Shown: positions 11,689 to 22,979 of the stretch, piece after piece
Numbering within the stretch: position 1 is the stretch's first letter
How the letters are laid out: the number at the start of each line of letters is the position of its first letter
Origin: Craterostigma plantagineum
Taxonomy: Eukaryota; Streptophyta; Magnoliopsida; Lamiales; Linderniaceae
Reading direction: 5' to 3'
DNA: 64,000 nt
NCBI GenBank assembly: GCA_027422505.1
Contig: JAPQWV010000490.1
Span: forward strand, 310,001 to 374,000
Notes under the pieces: model-generated
Told to the model about the DNA's origin: nothing
What the model saw: the letters and a program-made list of their open reading frames with translations, nothing else
Databases searched by the model: none
Made by a program: the position numbers and the translations under genes

Positions 11689-12165
11689 CCTGTGGCGACC
11701 CTCACTTTCTAATACTAATTGTGGCGGATTTCGCAACGTAAGTCGCGGAACACCCGTCTGACAAAACCTTTTTCATAATAATATATATTACGATATATCG
11801 TCTACACCGTCTTTACTATACACGAGCCGTAACCAAAATATCAAAATACCAAGTCCTATCGTCGCTCCACAGGTCGTCATCCATGTACAGTCCCGCCCTC
11901 AAAAGTCCGTGGAGCACCGCCGTCAGCCCGCCTCAGCCGCGACGCATATCAGCGCCGGACTCGAATGTACCTACAACACGTAAACCCTGAGCTCCTCGCT
12001 TAGCAGGTGAAAATATGCATGGTATGCAACGTGCGCTCGACCCAATTCCCAAACACCTCACAAATGCACGCTCGACTCGTCTCTACTCATCTCAACACTA
12101 ACACAACTCTCAACCTCATATCACATCACCTCACATCACATCCGAACCACGCTCGGATAACTCAC

Positions 12166-12639
12166 GCTGGTCACTGGTCGTCTACGCCAGGCTGCCCTAC
12201 CAGACCACTGGTAGCATATACTGGTCGCATACGCCAGGCCGACCTACCAGCCGTAACCACAAACTCTCAAACATTACATCACGTCACACCCAATCCACAC
12301 TCGGGTAACTCACACTGGTAGCAAATACTGGTCGTCTACGCCAGGCGGACCTACCAGACCACTGGTAGCATATACTGGTCGTATACGCCAGACAGACCTA
12401 CCAGATGCCTCGTTACTCCACATCAGGGTCCACACTGGTAGCAAATACTGTCGCTTACGCCAGGCTGACCTACCAGATCACTGGTAGCATATACTGGTCG
12501 CTCACGCCAGGCAAACCTACCAGGTCCCCCACCTATATTGGTAGCAAATACTGGTCGCTTACGCCAGGCGGTCCTACCACATCGATGGTAGCATATACTG
12601 GTCGCATGCGCCAGGCAGACCTACCAGTATTGGTCACAA
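12166..12639. repeat. Hairpin-forming minisatellite in D 5' LTR
   Basis: The same alternating CTGGTAG...CTACCAG units as at 6728-7198, with the first unit shortened and a few substitutions. The conserved arrangement in both LTRs shows that the array existed before insertion. Confidence 0.85.
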
Positions 12640-12838
12640 ACTCTTTCTACACCACTCGTATACAATACCCATCTAATGTCCCAATACTAACATCAACTCT
12701 ACCTCAAATCGATACCCCGCTCATCGATACAACAAGACGTCACTGTTTTATACGGTGCTCAACCTCGGACTGACGTGATATGCAAGTGCAATGCAATTAA
12801 CAGGCATATAATATACAAAAATGTTTAATACATAAAAC

Positions 12839-13395
12839 TAGGGGTGGTAAACAGGTCGGGTTGGGTCACCTTCGGGTTCAACCCGTTTAATAAACGGGTT
12901 GAAAACTTCAACCCTGACCTGACCTGTTTACTTAAACAGGTTGAAAAATCAAACCCAAACCCAACCTGCTTTAACCCTAACCCAACCCGCCAACCCGCCA
13001 ACCCGTTTAAAATTAAAAAATAAAAAAGAAAATAACAAAATTGACAGAATTATAACTCCAAATTAAACTAAAAAGGAGAAATAATGCAATTTTTTTGCTA
13101 TAAATTCATTTGCGAGCGTGAGAGTGGATAGAGAATTATGGTTAATCCTTTTATGTTATTTATATTAATAATATTTTAACAATATATATTATTCGGGTTA
13201 AATGGGTTGATTTCGGGTTGGTTTCGGGTTGGTTTCGGGTTGAAAATCCGAACCCTAACCTTACCCACTTAATAATTGGGTTGGGTTCGGGTTTACCCAT
13301 TTACGTAAACAGGTCAAAAATGCTAACCCGAACCTGCTATTTTCGGGTGCGGTTCGTGTCGGGTTGGCGGGTCGGGTCAATTTTTAACAGCCCTA
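12839..13395. mobile_element. hAT-like MITE
   Basis: 557 bp with imperfect terminal inverted repeats: TAGGGGTGGTAAA at the left and the complement of TTTAACAGCCCTA at the right. It is flanked by a perfect 8 bp duplication CATAAAAC at 12831-12838 and 13396-13403. The 8 bp duplication and TAGGG ends fit the hAT superfamily. Both arms are full of cgggttgggt / aacccg repeats that can pair over long range. There is no transposase frame. The other D LTR has one CATAAAAC at the same site, so the MITE inserted after D integrated. Confidence 0.92.
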
Positions 13396-15250
13396 CATAA
13401 AACACGTAATCCATGGGATTCACATAATCATATAATCACGTAGTCACATAAACACATAATTCACATAGCGTTTACGTGCCGTAGGTGAGTTTCAGCTACC
13501 TCACGTCCGAAGTTACACTCCCGACGTATATTCTTTCACCAAGACTCCTACGAACTGCCAGAATACTGCCGGAATGTTGCTCAACAACCCTCGGAACAAC
13601 GGGTAATGAAGAATGCGAAATTACTCTATAAGCGATATGAAAATCTCAGATTCGCCGCTGGAACTTTGAAAATATGCAATAAATCGTACAAACATCGGAA
13701 CAAGCTGATTCCTACGGGTTTGAGAAGCTAAAGAAATTATCTTTCAAATAGACCATATTTTACAAAATTCGGAGCAGCATAAGTACGTGAAAGTAACAGA
13801 TTACAGAAGCTACACAGAGAAATATTTCTGCTAGTTATCAATTTTGCAGCAGAAGTTCAACAATTTGTAGAAATTCGAAAAAATGTACAATTGGGGTGTT
13901 TTCAGCGACTATGGAAATCTTAAAGTCTTAGCTTTCTAAAGAATCAAGTTCCATAAAAATCGGAGCACTATAGATAGGTCTAACTACCTAAACACAAAGC
14001 TGCCACTGATCTGGAAACAGCAGAAATTCCAGCTTCGTGCTGTCCACTTCAAAAATTCGTAGAAAATAGAAAACTGATCCAATCGGATCGATTCAAACTG
14101 AACTGGAAAGCAGAAGAAGTTATCATTCAAGAGAAATTAGTTTCGACAAAATCCGAATACAATTGCTAGGTCAAAATCACCAAAAACGAAAGCTGCGCGA
14201 ACTGTTTTTCCAGAACAGGAAATCTCAGATTTCAGTTCGAAAGTCCAACTTAAAAAATTCATATAAAATCGTAGGGACATCGGATCGAATCGATTCAGGA
14301 GGCTATGGAAAGATGAAGTCAGCTTTCAAAAGAAGTAAACTTTGAAACAATCTGAGCACAATAGCTAGGTCAAACATTCCGAAAACAGCAGTTGCGCTCT
14401 GATCTAAAACAGAAAAATTCCTGTTTTGTGCTGTCAACTTTAAAAATTCATAGAAAATCGAAGGATGGTCGGATTAAACCGATTCCAAAGCCTGTGAATA
14501 GCTGAATAACCTAGCTTTTAAACGAGACCATTTGCGAAAGGATTGGAACACATTAGCTAAGTCTAAAACATGAATTACAGAGGCCGCACGAACTGCTACT
14601 ACTTAGAACAGATGAAACATGTGCAGCAGAACCCAAAAACCGCTATGAACGTAGATTAAAAACTCATAATCTTAACTCTTAACCACATCATGTCTGAACT
14701 ACCTAATTCACGTAATCACGTAGGGTATCCCAAGAAAGATGCGTATTATAGTTGGGATGTTTACCTTTCTTGCTTTCGAAAATCTGATTTGCTAAGAATT
14801 TTCTTAAGCTGATCAAATTAGGTTCTTGTCAAGCTCTCGTTTTTTTCTCTGGTTCGAAGTGTTCCTCTTGTTTTCTTATTTTTACTTTGTGAGAACTTTA
14901 TAAATCATAGTGTGGATATATACAAGTTTGTTATACTAAATATTGGGAAGTGAAATTCAAGGGAAAGTGACGGGGTTTTCCCTTAAGGTGAAGTAACCAA
15001 TTTTTTCTTTCTCCCTTAAAATCGGCTACTAATACTTATTGGGCCATAGTGTTTATTCCAACCATATTTCTGGGCCATTAATTTGGGCTTTGAGTATTAA
15101 ATTGATAATTGTCTTTTGGGCCGAATTTCTGATTTGGACATTTCCTTCATCCGGACTTCATATGTATTTCGGATATTAACCTTCTAGTTCGGATGTTTAA
15201 TGATAATTACATCTAAATCCCGTATTAAAATTTACGGGTATTACACCTTG

Positions 15251-16175
15251 GCCGCAAAGAACATCCCTCTCACAATTCGTGAAGCACGCGAAATTACCTT
15301 GCGACCCAAAAATTATCTCACAATTCGCCACCCTTATAAATCGCGAACTAGTTCTATTGGCCCGATAAGTCCCCCTATTCGCGAAACTCTACGGCGAACT
15401 AAACCTTTTACCCGACAATTTACTCGATTCGCGAAACTAAAAAATCCACATGTTAAAGTTCTAAATTTCACTCGTAATCTACTATTTCCACTCGTTAAAC
15501 TCATAAAACCCCAAAACCTTTGAACCTTCAAGCCTTCAAACAATTCCCAGAAAACTCATGCCATCGAAACACATAAAACACAGACTTTAAATCCATATTT
15601 TGGATTCTAGACAAAACACATAAGCCCATATGTGGTTCATAATATCAAGCATAGGGAATAAAAGTCAAACAAAAAGGGAAACGCTCAAATCTGAAATTTT
15701 AAAAGCATTTACGCGTTGTAGATAGAAATTAATTCACCTACCTAGTCTCCAAGATTATTTGAATTGATTTCCTAGGTTGAAGATCGACTTGAGCTTGCCA
15801 AATTCTACTTCGTCACTTCCTTTCTCCTTGCTTTTCTTTCTTTTCGTTTCTTTCTTGTGCTTCTCACGTTCCCAAAAATGAAAAATGGTCTTAGTTCTTT
15901 TATTTTCTTTTATGTATATCTTGTAATGATTAGTTCTCAACCTAAGTACTAAGGATGCTCATTACCTACGTGTATATTCCATGCCCCTAAGCAATGTCAT
16001 GCTTATCTTATGTCCTTTGAGCTTTTATTTATTCCATGTGGGCCTTTGTTAATTTATTTGGGCCATTCCTTTACTAATTAATCCCTCCAAGTTGGCCTTC
16101 CCTAACTCATTTGGGCTCCATTATTATTTAATCTATTTTTATTGCTTGGGACTTTCTAAGCATTTTGGTCCGTAC
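15251..16175 (-). repeat. Second LTR of element E, right part
   Basis: Matches 1663-2577 of LTR E (gaagaacatccctctcac... to cattttggtcc). With 5986-6253 it makes a contiguous partial LTR split by D. The last 90 bp (the LTR start) are missing because copia LTR A begins at 16176. The 5 bases before that, CGTAC, would be A's target duplication, but no partner was found. Confidence 0.8.
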
Positions 16176-17878
16176 TGTTGACCTTTTTGGTCCATGAGTG
16201 TTAGAGAGTTTTGATGGACAATGTAATTGTAATAACGTTAGGTCTATAAATTAAGCAATTCGGTCCATGATCAATATAATGTCGAAGTACATGAAAATAT
16301 TCACACATGCATTGATTATGAGCTATAGATTGATTAAAGTGTTGAATATTTGATTCGCATATGATTTGGTGATAAGTTGATGAGACTATGTGATCGCATG
16401 TTATAGACAGCCCATGTGATAGGATATATCGTTCTGTGCTATATATGGAAATAATGCATGAGATATCCTACTGGATTATAAAAAGGAAAAAATGCTGTTT
16501 ATATGTGATATATCCGTTGATACTTGTTTATTCCTGAATGAAATCGAGTAGAAAATCGTTTGCATTCTTTCCACTGAATTTGATGTGCAATTGAATTAAT
16601 ATATTTCCTTATGCTAATTGGAATATTATATTTAGGAAAGATTTGTTTTGATTGACTTTGTGGATAAGGTGCTATTATATGGTATATGCTATAAACGAAT
16701 GTGATCTCTGAAATAAGGGAAGCTCAGCCATGATATGATAAATCGAATTAAGTATGCTTTTGATCTGATTTGTGTGCTAAACATGGTAAATATATTGATC
16801 TAATACTATGAGCTGTACATGGAAACGTGCTGATATGATGCTATCTTGTGTGCTAGATTTGGAAAGTTATCCTGGATGGATTTTTACACTAGAAACAGAT
16901 AGCAGGGAATCACTTATGGAAAGTCCTGACGTGATAACTATATGCGAATGGTTGAATATGCTTCAGAACAAATTTAAATATTTATATGGAATATAATCAT
17001 GCTTTAATGTGCTATATGACCGTTGTGATGATTTATTAAGAGCGTGATTTATATGGTATGATTGACTCGAAAATTGCATGAAAACTATGCTTGATTTGGT
17101 GATTATTAAATGATATGATTTTCCATGTGAAGTGCTGATTGAAAAGGATTATATATATGAGCTACACTTCAGAGTTTCGAGGTACTTAGAATTTGAGAAT
17201 ATACGCCTACGAAAGATTTTTGAGCAGAAACATATTGAGAGATTCCTGAGCCTCCATTTGCGACAGCTTTCTGCCATACTGAGCTTTAACTTGCGATTCC
17301 ATCACTGCACGAGTGATTCATCTCGTTATTCCTACCTCCCACCATATATTCTGTCTTCGGACGTGTTGTCTTCGGACGCGAGCAATACCAAGGAGGCAAG
17401 GTCGACGTTTACGCACACGTGAAGGGAATGGCGAGTTCCGAGGGCCCTTCGGTAGCGAGCCGTGTATGTCGGGATCAAGAGATTCCGAGGAACGAAACTC
17501 GGCGTGTGGTAACCTAGTGTGTCTAGTGTTCGACTTATTTCGGTTGTGTATTGGGCTAATCAATCAGTTTTGTATCCAGCTACGGTGCATTATAGTGATT
17601 GGCTAAACTCTTGGGGAGCAAACCCCAAGGAGTTGAGTAAACCCAAGTTGAGGATATAACCTCTATAAAAATCTTGTCTTGCATTTACTTTGCAATTATT
17701 TCCTTAGCGCTGTGAGACAGATCCGACACACATCCGACGTAACTAGGATATATCAGGCATACTCGTCACAAGCATCAGTAGGCATATCTAAGTCATTACA
17801 CTTAGGATTTGTGAAAAGAAGAAGCATAAATTTTATAAGCCTAATTCACCCCCCTCTTGGGCACATTTATATCTTTAT
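16176..17878 (+). repeat. 5' LTR of copia element A
   Basis: Starts TGTTGACC exactly where LTR E homology ends and runs to just before the PBS at 17880, about 1.7 kb. It contains a TATA-like CTCTATAAAAAT at 17,661-17,672, followed by a C-rich tail (ttcacccccctcttgggc) typical of SIRE/Maximus-like LTR ends. The precise right end is uncertain because no 3' partner with this sequence is in the window. The middle is AT-rich and holds no credible gene; short frames at 16,808-17,606 are chance. Confidence 0.65.
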
Positions 17879-17879
17879 T

Positions 17880-17891
17880 TGGTATCAGAGC
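17880..17891 (+). other. Primer-binding site of copia element A
   Basis: TGGTATCAGAGC, complementary to initiator-Met tRNA, 45 bp upstream of the gag start. It fixes the orientation of this element as plus. Confidence 0.9.
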
Positions 17892-17936
17892 GGGTTATTC
17901 AAATGACGGGCCTAACAAGCCTGAGTTAAAGATCTA

Positions 17937-18530
17937 ATGGCTTCTTCGAGTTTTGATGTTTTTGCAGAGGGACAATCCCGTTCCAGGCCACCACTCTTCG
18001 ATGGAACAAACTACGCCATACGGAAAAACCGTATGAAAGAATTGCTGCAGACTACGACCTGTGGAATATCATCACTACTGGACCTTACAATCCCAAAAAG
18101 GCGGATGGAACTCCAAAGAAAGGTTCTGACTACGATGCAACAGACAAGTGAGGAATCAAATGCCAAAGCAAAGTACATGATTGCCTGCGCACTTACAAGA
18201 GAAGAATACAATCGTGTGAGCTCATGCGAATCTGCCAAAGATATGTGGGAAATGCTTCAAGTCACACATGAGGGAACCACTCGAGTTGCACTAGAAAGAA
18301 TAGCCCTCTTAACTCACCAATACGAGCTGTTCAAAATGGAGAACAACGTGACCATAAGCCACATGTACGCAAGATTCATGAACAACATCAATCAAATGTT
18401 CTCGTTGGGAAAGAAAATTCAGGACGGTGAGAATGTGCGAAAAATACTGAGATCTCTTCCATCCACTGTAGGTGCAGTGGTGCATGACCAATATACTGGT
18501 TCGAAGAGAGATTCCATGTCGTCTATTGCA
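17937..18530 (+). pseudogene. gag: Copia gag, N-terminal part (element A)
   Basis: About 198 residues from MASSSFDVFAEGQ are recognisable as SIRE-like gag: RPPLFDGTNYA near the start, then a UBN2-type helical region (AKYMIACALTREEYNRVSSC, AKDMWEMLQVTHEGT, LERIALLTHQYELFKM) and RKILRSLP. The expected zinc knuckle never follows: at about 18,520-18,545 the sequence changes to minus-strand integrase-RT linker of element A'. The frame runs on to 18671 only by chance. Substitutions such as YAIRKNRM, where YxxWKxRM is usual, point to decay. It is cut by inversion or by recombination between oppositely oriented copies. Confidence 0.85.
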
Positions 18531-18532
18531 AG

Positions 18533-19610
18533 TCATGTTGCTTCGTCTGACATTGACTTTGATGTTGTTGCCATCTTCTGTTGGTTTTGTGCCAACACAC
18601 CGGTGATTACGGGTTCTGAAATGTTGTCTTCAGAAGCCATCGGGTTGAGCACAGGTCCTGAACTGATTTGAGCAGGAACCATCGGGTTAGGCACGGATCC
18701 TGGACTGAGTTGACCAGAAGCCATCTCTGCCACTTCGTGAAAAGTGACATTATAGCTTTCCCTAATAGTTCGGTTGGACTTGATGTATACTCGGTATGCT
18801 TTTGAAGTTGAAGAATGCCCGACAAATGTAGCTTCGAATGCTTTAGGGTCGAACTTTGCACGTTGTTCTCGGTCGTTCGCCACAAAGCACTTGCACCCGA
18901 AGACTTTAAAGAAAGAGATATTGGGCACTCTATTATTCACAATCTCGTACGGAGTCTTGTTGAACAGTTTGTGAACCACCGTCTTGTTTTGAGTAAACAA
19001 GCGGTATTGACTGCTTCAGCCCATAGAAAGTGTGGAAGTCCTGACTGGATCAGCATTGTACGAGCGGCTTCCACTAGTGTTCGATTTTTTCTTTCGACGA
19101 CCCCATTTTGCTGAGGTGTTTTGGCGGCTGAAAATTGTTGACTTATTCCAAGTTTTTGATCAAAATCACTGAGGTGGTTGTTTTTGAACTCAGTGCCGTT
19201 GTCTGTTCGAACAACTTGAATAGTCTGTTCCAGCAGATTTTGAGTTGTGTTCACAAAATTGATTATCAAGTCACCGGTCTCATCTTTCGTTCGGAGGAAC
19301 TTTATACACGTGTAGCGAGAATAGTCATCTACAATCACTAGGACATAGTTTCTTCCATTGATACTCTGAGTCTGCATCGGACCACAGAGATCCATGTGAA
19401 TTAGTTCCAATGGTCGAGATGTAGACGCAATTTGCTTGACGTGATGAGATGCTTGCTTCATTTTTCCTGGGTGACATGCCGAAAAATGATGCTCCCTTTG
19501 TAGTTGTATAGTTGGAAGACCGTGGACCAACTTTTTCGTAGAAAGACGTTGGAGAGCTTTCATGTTTAGATGAGACAATCGTTGATGCCATAGGCTGTTC
19601 TTCTGTATAT
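18533..19610 (-). pseudogene. Copia integrase remnant (element A')
   Basis: Minus-strand frames 19578-18937 and 19000-18533 together cover integrase: zinc-binding LWHQRLSHLN, then HFSAC where the first of the usual CxxC pair is Phe. The core carries the catalytic residues in HMDLCGP, RTDNGTEF and NGVVERKN (D, D, E), then FLWAEAVNTAC and KVFGCKCFVANDRE. A frameshift near 18,950-18,960 separates the two frames. The sequence ends in the integrase-RT linker (about 18,533) against plus-strand gag of A; RT and RNase H are missing. Integrase would join cDNA to the chromosome. The missing zinc ligand and frameshift make it inactive. Confidence 0.9.
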
Positions 19611-20010
19611 CAATCTGAGAAATGAGGCATACAGCTATCGAGGGCCGACGGACGTCAGGTTGACCGTGTAAAGATTGGATTTCCGAAGTCCTTGAAGTAG
19701 TTCTGTGTCCTGACTATCCAAAATTCTGCACCGGTCAGCATGGAAGACCACCTGGAAGCCTTTGTCACAGAATTGGCCTATGCTGAACAAGTTATGGCGG
19801 AGGCCTTCGACGTATGAGCATCTTTGATGGTCAGATTCTTCAAAATGATATCCCCAAATCCTAGAATCGGGGCTGAATCGTTGTTCCCAAATCTGACTTT
19901 GCCATTTGGTCGGTCTTTGTAGTTGCTCAGCAGCTCCTGTTTACCAGTCATGTGTGTGGAGCAACCAGAGTCGAGGTACCACACATGATGGATCTGCAAA
20001 AACAATTTAG
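19611..20010 (-). pseudogene. Copia protease remnant (element A')
   Basis: The minus-strand frame from 20005 holds FLQIHHVWYLDSGCSTHMTG, the aspartic-protease active site (D in LDSGC), followed by VRFGNNDSAPILGFGDI. The continuation NLFSIGQFCDKGFQV (about 19,795-19,750) is in another frame, so a frameshift lies near 19,800. A stop (CTCTAA) followed by TTGTTTTTGCAG lies just before the protease frame at about 20,000-20,015, an arrangement also found in element B. Confidence 0.85.
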
Positions 20011-20346
20011 AGAGCTTTAGGTACCCACTTAAGCATGGGTCCTCTCAGATTACCAGAGTTAATTTTAGGTTCAGATATGACTCCTAAATCTATTTCTGGT
20101 AGAGTCTTAATAACCTAGTGCACTTTTGGAGAAGTGAGTTTGGGTTTTGCCTCTGTAGGAGACTTGGCCCTTTTGGCTTTTGTCGTCCTAGGCGGAGATT
20201 TAGGAACCCATTTGGGTTGAACCTTACAGGGAAGGTTAACTTCAGCTCGTACAAATGCCTTGGAAGGTTTGACTGAGGAAAAGATCTTTTCTTGTGATAG
20301 TCTCCTAAGGTGCTTGGGGGATTTAATTTCTACGGGATACCTTAGG
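20011..20346 (-). pseudogene. Copia gag-protease linker (element A'), left of the G insertion
   Basis: Minus-strand sequence encodes basic, Lys/Pro-rich linker with KWVPKSP and KWVPKAL, comparable to KWVPKLT at the end of the linker of element B. In-frame stops interrupt it. It is cut at 20346 by element G; bases 20342-20346 (TTAGG) are the left target duplication. The linker continues at 29985. Confidence 0.75.
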
Positions 20347-22824
20347 TGTAATACCCGTAAAATTTATACGGGATTATTATTGTAATATTTGAAAAGTAAT
20401 GAAGATGATTTCCGAACGAAACCGAATTTTCGGGAATAAGCCGAAAATATTAGTTAGGCCGAAATTGTTTACGAAGTACAAGTAATAAAATAGGTCAAAT
20501 AATAGTAGAGCCCAAATTTAATTAAATAAAGCCCAACTTGAAGTAATTAATTTAGGGAAACAAAGATGGCCCAAAGAAATAAATAGAAAGACCCAAAAGA
20601 TGATTGGCTTGGCCCAAATGAATTTAATAAAGAAATAAGGACAAGATTCCCTAATTTATGGGCAACTCACGTTGGAAACCATACTCCAATTAGATATTTA
20701 TCCTAAACACAATCATTATAGTCAAAAGTGGGAAAACGTGTGAGAGGGGAAGGATGAAAATGAAAACTCTCATTTACAAATGAGATAAAAACCAAAGTGG
20801 GAAGGCAAGGAAGAATCGAACCAAAGAGAAGAGAAACTCACTTGTAAACCATCCAACCAACGTGAGAAAAGAGGTAAGAAAATTAACTAGGACTTATTAA
20901 CCTTCAACAAGTTATTTATGATTTGCATGGTTGATAATTGTTTGAGGTTAGAGCCATTAAGTGACGGACGAAGCAAAAGAAGTGGAGGTCGACTAGCTCA
21001 ATCCGATTTTTAGCTTAGGAAGTTGATCGAATTTAGCTTGGAGGATAGGTAGGTGGTTTATACCCCTACAAACCCTATTTTTAAAAGCGTATTTCATCCC
21101 GTAGAATTATTAGAATTCGATTTGGAAGGCCATTCGAATTTATACTTTTAAGTTTTATGGTTTTGATAATTTTTCGTGGTATGTTTGTTATGTGTTTAAC
21201 GTGATTTTGAACTCAATATATGAGTTCATGAGATGGATGATTCGATCGATGTGTAGGTGAAGAAGAACATGTTTGAAATTCTGAAAAATGTCGAAACCCT
21301 TTTGAAATGTCGAAATGTGTAAAAGATGTCGAAGCCTCAAAAATGTCGAGTTCCATTAAAATAGAAAATGTCGAACTCTGACTTAAAAATGTCGAGTTCC
21401 AGTAAAGTAGAAAATGTCGATATCTTATACAAAATGTCGAAACTTTTATAGAATGTCGATACAAAATAAATGTCGAGACATACCAAGAAAATGTCGAGTT
21501 CTTTTATACAACAAATGTCGAGAACTGTTCCATAAAATGTCGGGATCCGTTTGAAATGTCGAGATCCTAACAAAATGTCGAGACCATGCTTATTAAATGT
21601 CGAAACATATATGTCGAAACCCTTATAAAATGTCGGTACATAATATAACATACCGAGATCTTTCTAATACCAAATTCTATGTCGACATTTTCCTTAAATA
21701 CACCTCTCGACATCTTATAATATCGAAATCATTTCTACTGCACATCTTAAATCGCCCGACTTTTACCAAATCACTTTTAAATAAAATATTTTTTTTATTT
21801 ATTATAACATATATTTTCGGGTCAACCCATATTTTTAAATTATAAAAATATTATTTTTAGAATTTCAAACCATTGGCCTAGTACCGGGTTTTAATAAAGT
21901 ATAATATTTTACGAGTTATACTAATTACGAGTTTATGAAACGTGTGATGTGTTCATATGATTGTTTTGTATGTGCATATCACAACATTCACGTGTGAGGG
22001 ATTTTTGTACCGTATTTGTACGGTGATGCCTTACGGTGTCGGATGAGTGGGGTAGAGTTACCGATGTTGGTAGTCAGGTCTAGACTCGATAGGGCACCTG
22101 GTGGGAGAGGGGGTTTGCGACACCCATCTACTCGGGATTGAGCCACCCGAGGTGTACACCACCGATATTTTATTGGCTCAGGGACGGCAGACAGATGAGA
22201 GATTCCTGTCTACCCGGGTAGTGGTAGACTACTCGGGGAGTTACACCAAGGTGTAACACCGTCGGGTTGAGATTGTGTGCGGAGGGAGCGACCCGGCGAG
22301 GCCGGCGTGGGCTACCGCATGATTATGGCGTACCTTGCCATGCGCGCGTGGGTGCCGAGTCTAGCCTAGGGCCCTGATATGTGATGAGACGTGAGATAGG
22401 TCGAGCGTGCATATTTCATGTGTGAGGACATGGGATTGGGTTGAGTGCACGCACGCATATGCATTGCATGTTTTTACTGCCACCTACTGGGCGTTTTTGC
22501 TCAGGGTTTTATTTTATAGGTGAGACTGCGCCCGACACCGATGGGTGTCAGGGTTAGCTGTAGGCGGGCTGGCGGCGGTGACTCCACGGGCTTTTGAGGG
22601 CGGAGCGGTACATGGGACGCGACCTGTGGAGAGGCGTAGTTTAGTTTAGTCGGGTTAGATTTTGGGGCTTCGGCCCGGTGTGTAAAAATGACGCTTTTTG
22701 TAAAACCCGACCTTTGATATGAAATGTAAACTATTTTATTAAAAGTTTTTAATAAATCGGGTCCCCCGCGACTTCTGTTGCGGAAATCCGCCAACTTATT
22801 TAATTAGGAAGTAGGGTCGCCTCA
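20347..22824 (+). repeat. 5' LTR of element G
   Basis: 2478 bp, TG...CA, followed after GG by the PBS. Contains the ATGTCGA cluster (21,286-21,700), an AT-rich stretch (21,780-21,860) and a GC-richer final third with acaccgtcgggttgag-type sequence. No gene is present inside. Confidence 0.95.
21286..21700. repeat. Cluster of dispersed ATGTCGA motifs in G 5' LTR
   Basis: About 18 copies of aaatgtcga (most followed by gttcc, aaacc or gatcc) in about 400 bp, at irregular intervals of roughly 15-30 bp; a few inverted copies (tcgacat) follow at 21,680-21,715. It is repeated identically in the 3' LTR at 28,448-28,862. This is not a simple tandem repeat, because the spacers differ. Confidence 0.88.
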
Positions 22825-22826
22825 GG

Positions 22827-22838
22827 TGGTATCAGAGC
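22827..22838 (+). other. Primer-binding site of element G
   Basis: TGGTATCAGAGC, two bases after the LTR end, complementary to initiator-Met tRNA. Confidence 0.95.
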
Positions 22839-22979
22839 GTTAGGTTTTAGGTTCTGAAGACTGTCCATGTACCGCCGCTCAGAAGCCGGGAGAACCAGCC
22901 TCGCCTGTAAGTGTTGTGTGTTAATGTGATTATGTGAGCTGATATGTGGTTGTTTATATGTGCCATCTAGTATTCGAGA

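Larger units (their letters stand above)
6254..15245 (-). mobile_element. Gypsy element D, gag-only non-autonomous retrotransposon
   Basis: An 8992 bp minus-strand element with two LTRs that start TGTAATACCCG and end CGCCACA, a PBS (11677-11688), a gag frame (11536-10328), a short pol remnant and a polypurine tract (9248-9260). It is flanked by the perfect 5 bp duplication CCTTG at 6249-6253 and 15246-15250. The internal region is only about 2.4 kb, against 4.7 kb in the full-length relative G, because protease to integrase are essentially absent. It resembles TR-GAG-type derivatives that keep capsid but need pol from another element. The LTRs differ by scattered substitutions plus one MITE insertion. 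Confidence 0.9.
11691..15245 (-). repeat. 5' LTR of element D with MITE insertion
   Basis: 3555 bp. It is 2990 bp without the 557 bp MITE and its 8 bp duplication, matching the 2994 bp partner. It has the same TG...CA ends. In its hairpin minisatellite the first unit has lost bases (gctggtcactgg against gctggtagcaaatactgg). It supplies the promoter for the minus-strand gag. Apart from the repeats noted separately I see no feature. Confidence 0.9.

Noticed and set aside
13218..13400. Frame inside the MITE as a transposase remnant
   Set aside because: 60 residues of Gly/Arg-rich repeat translation from the gggttcgggt pattern, with no transposase motif.
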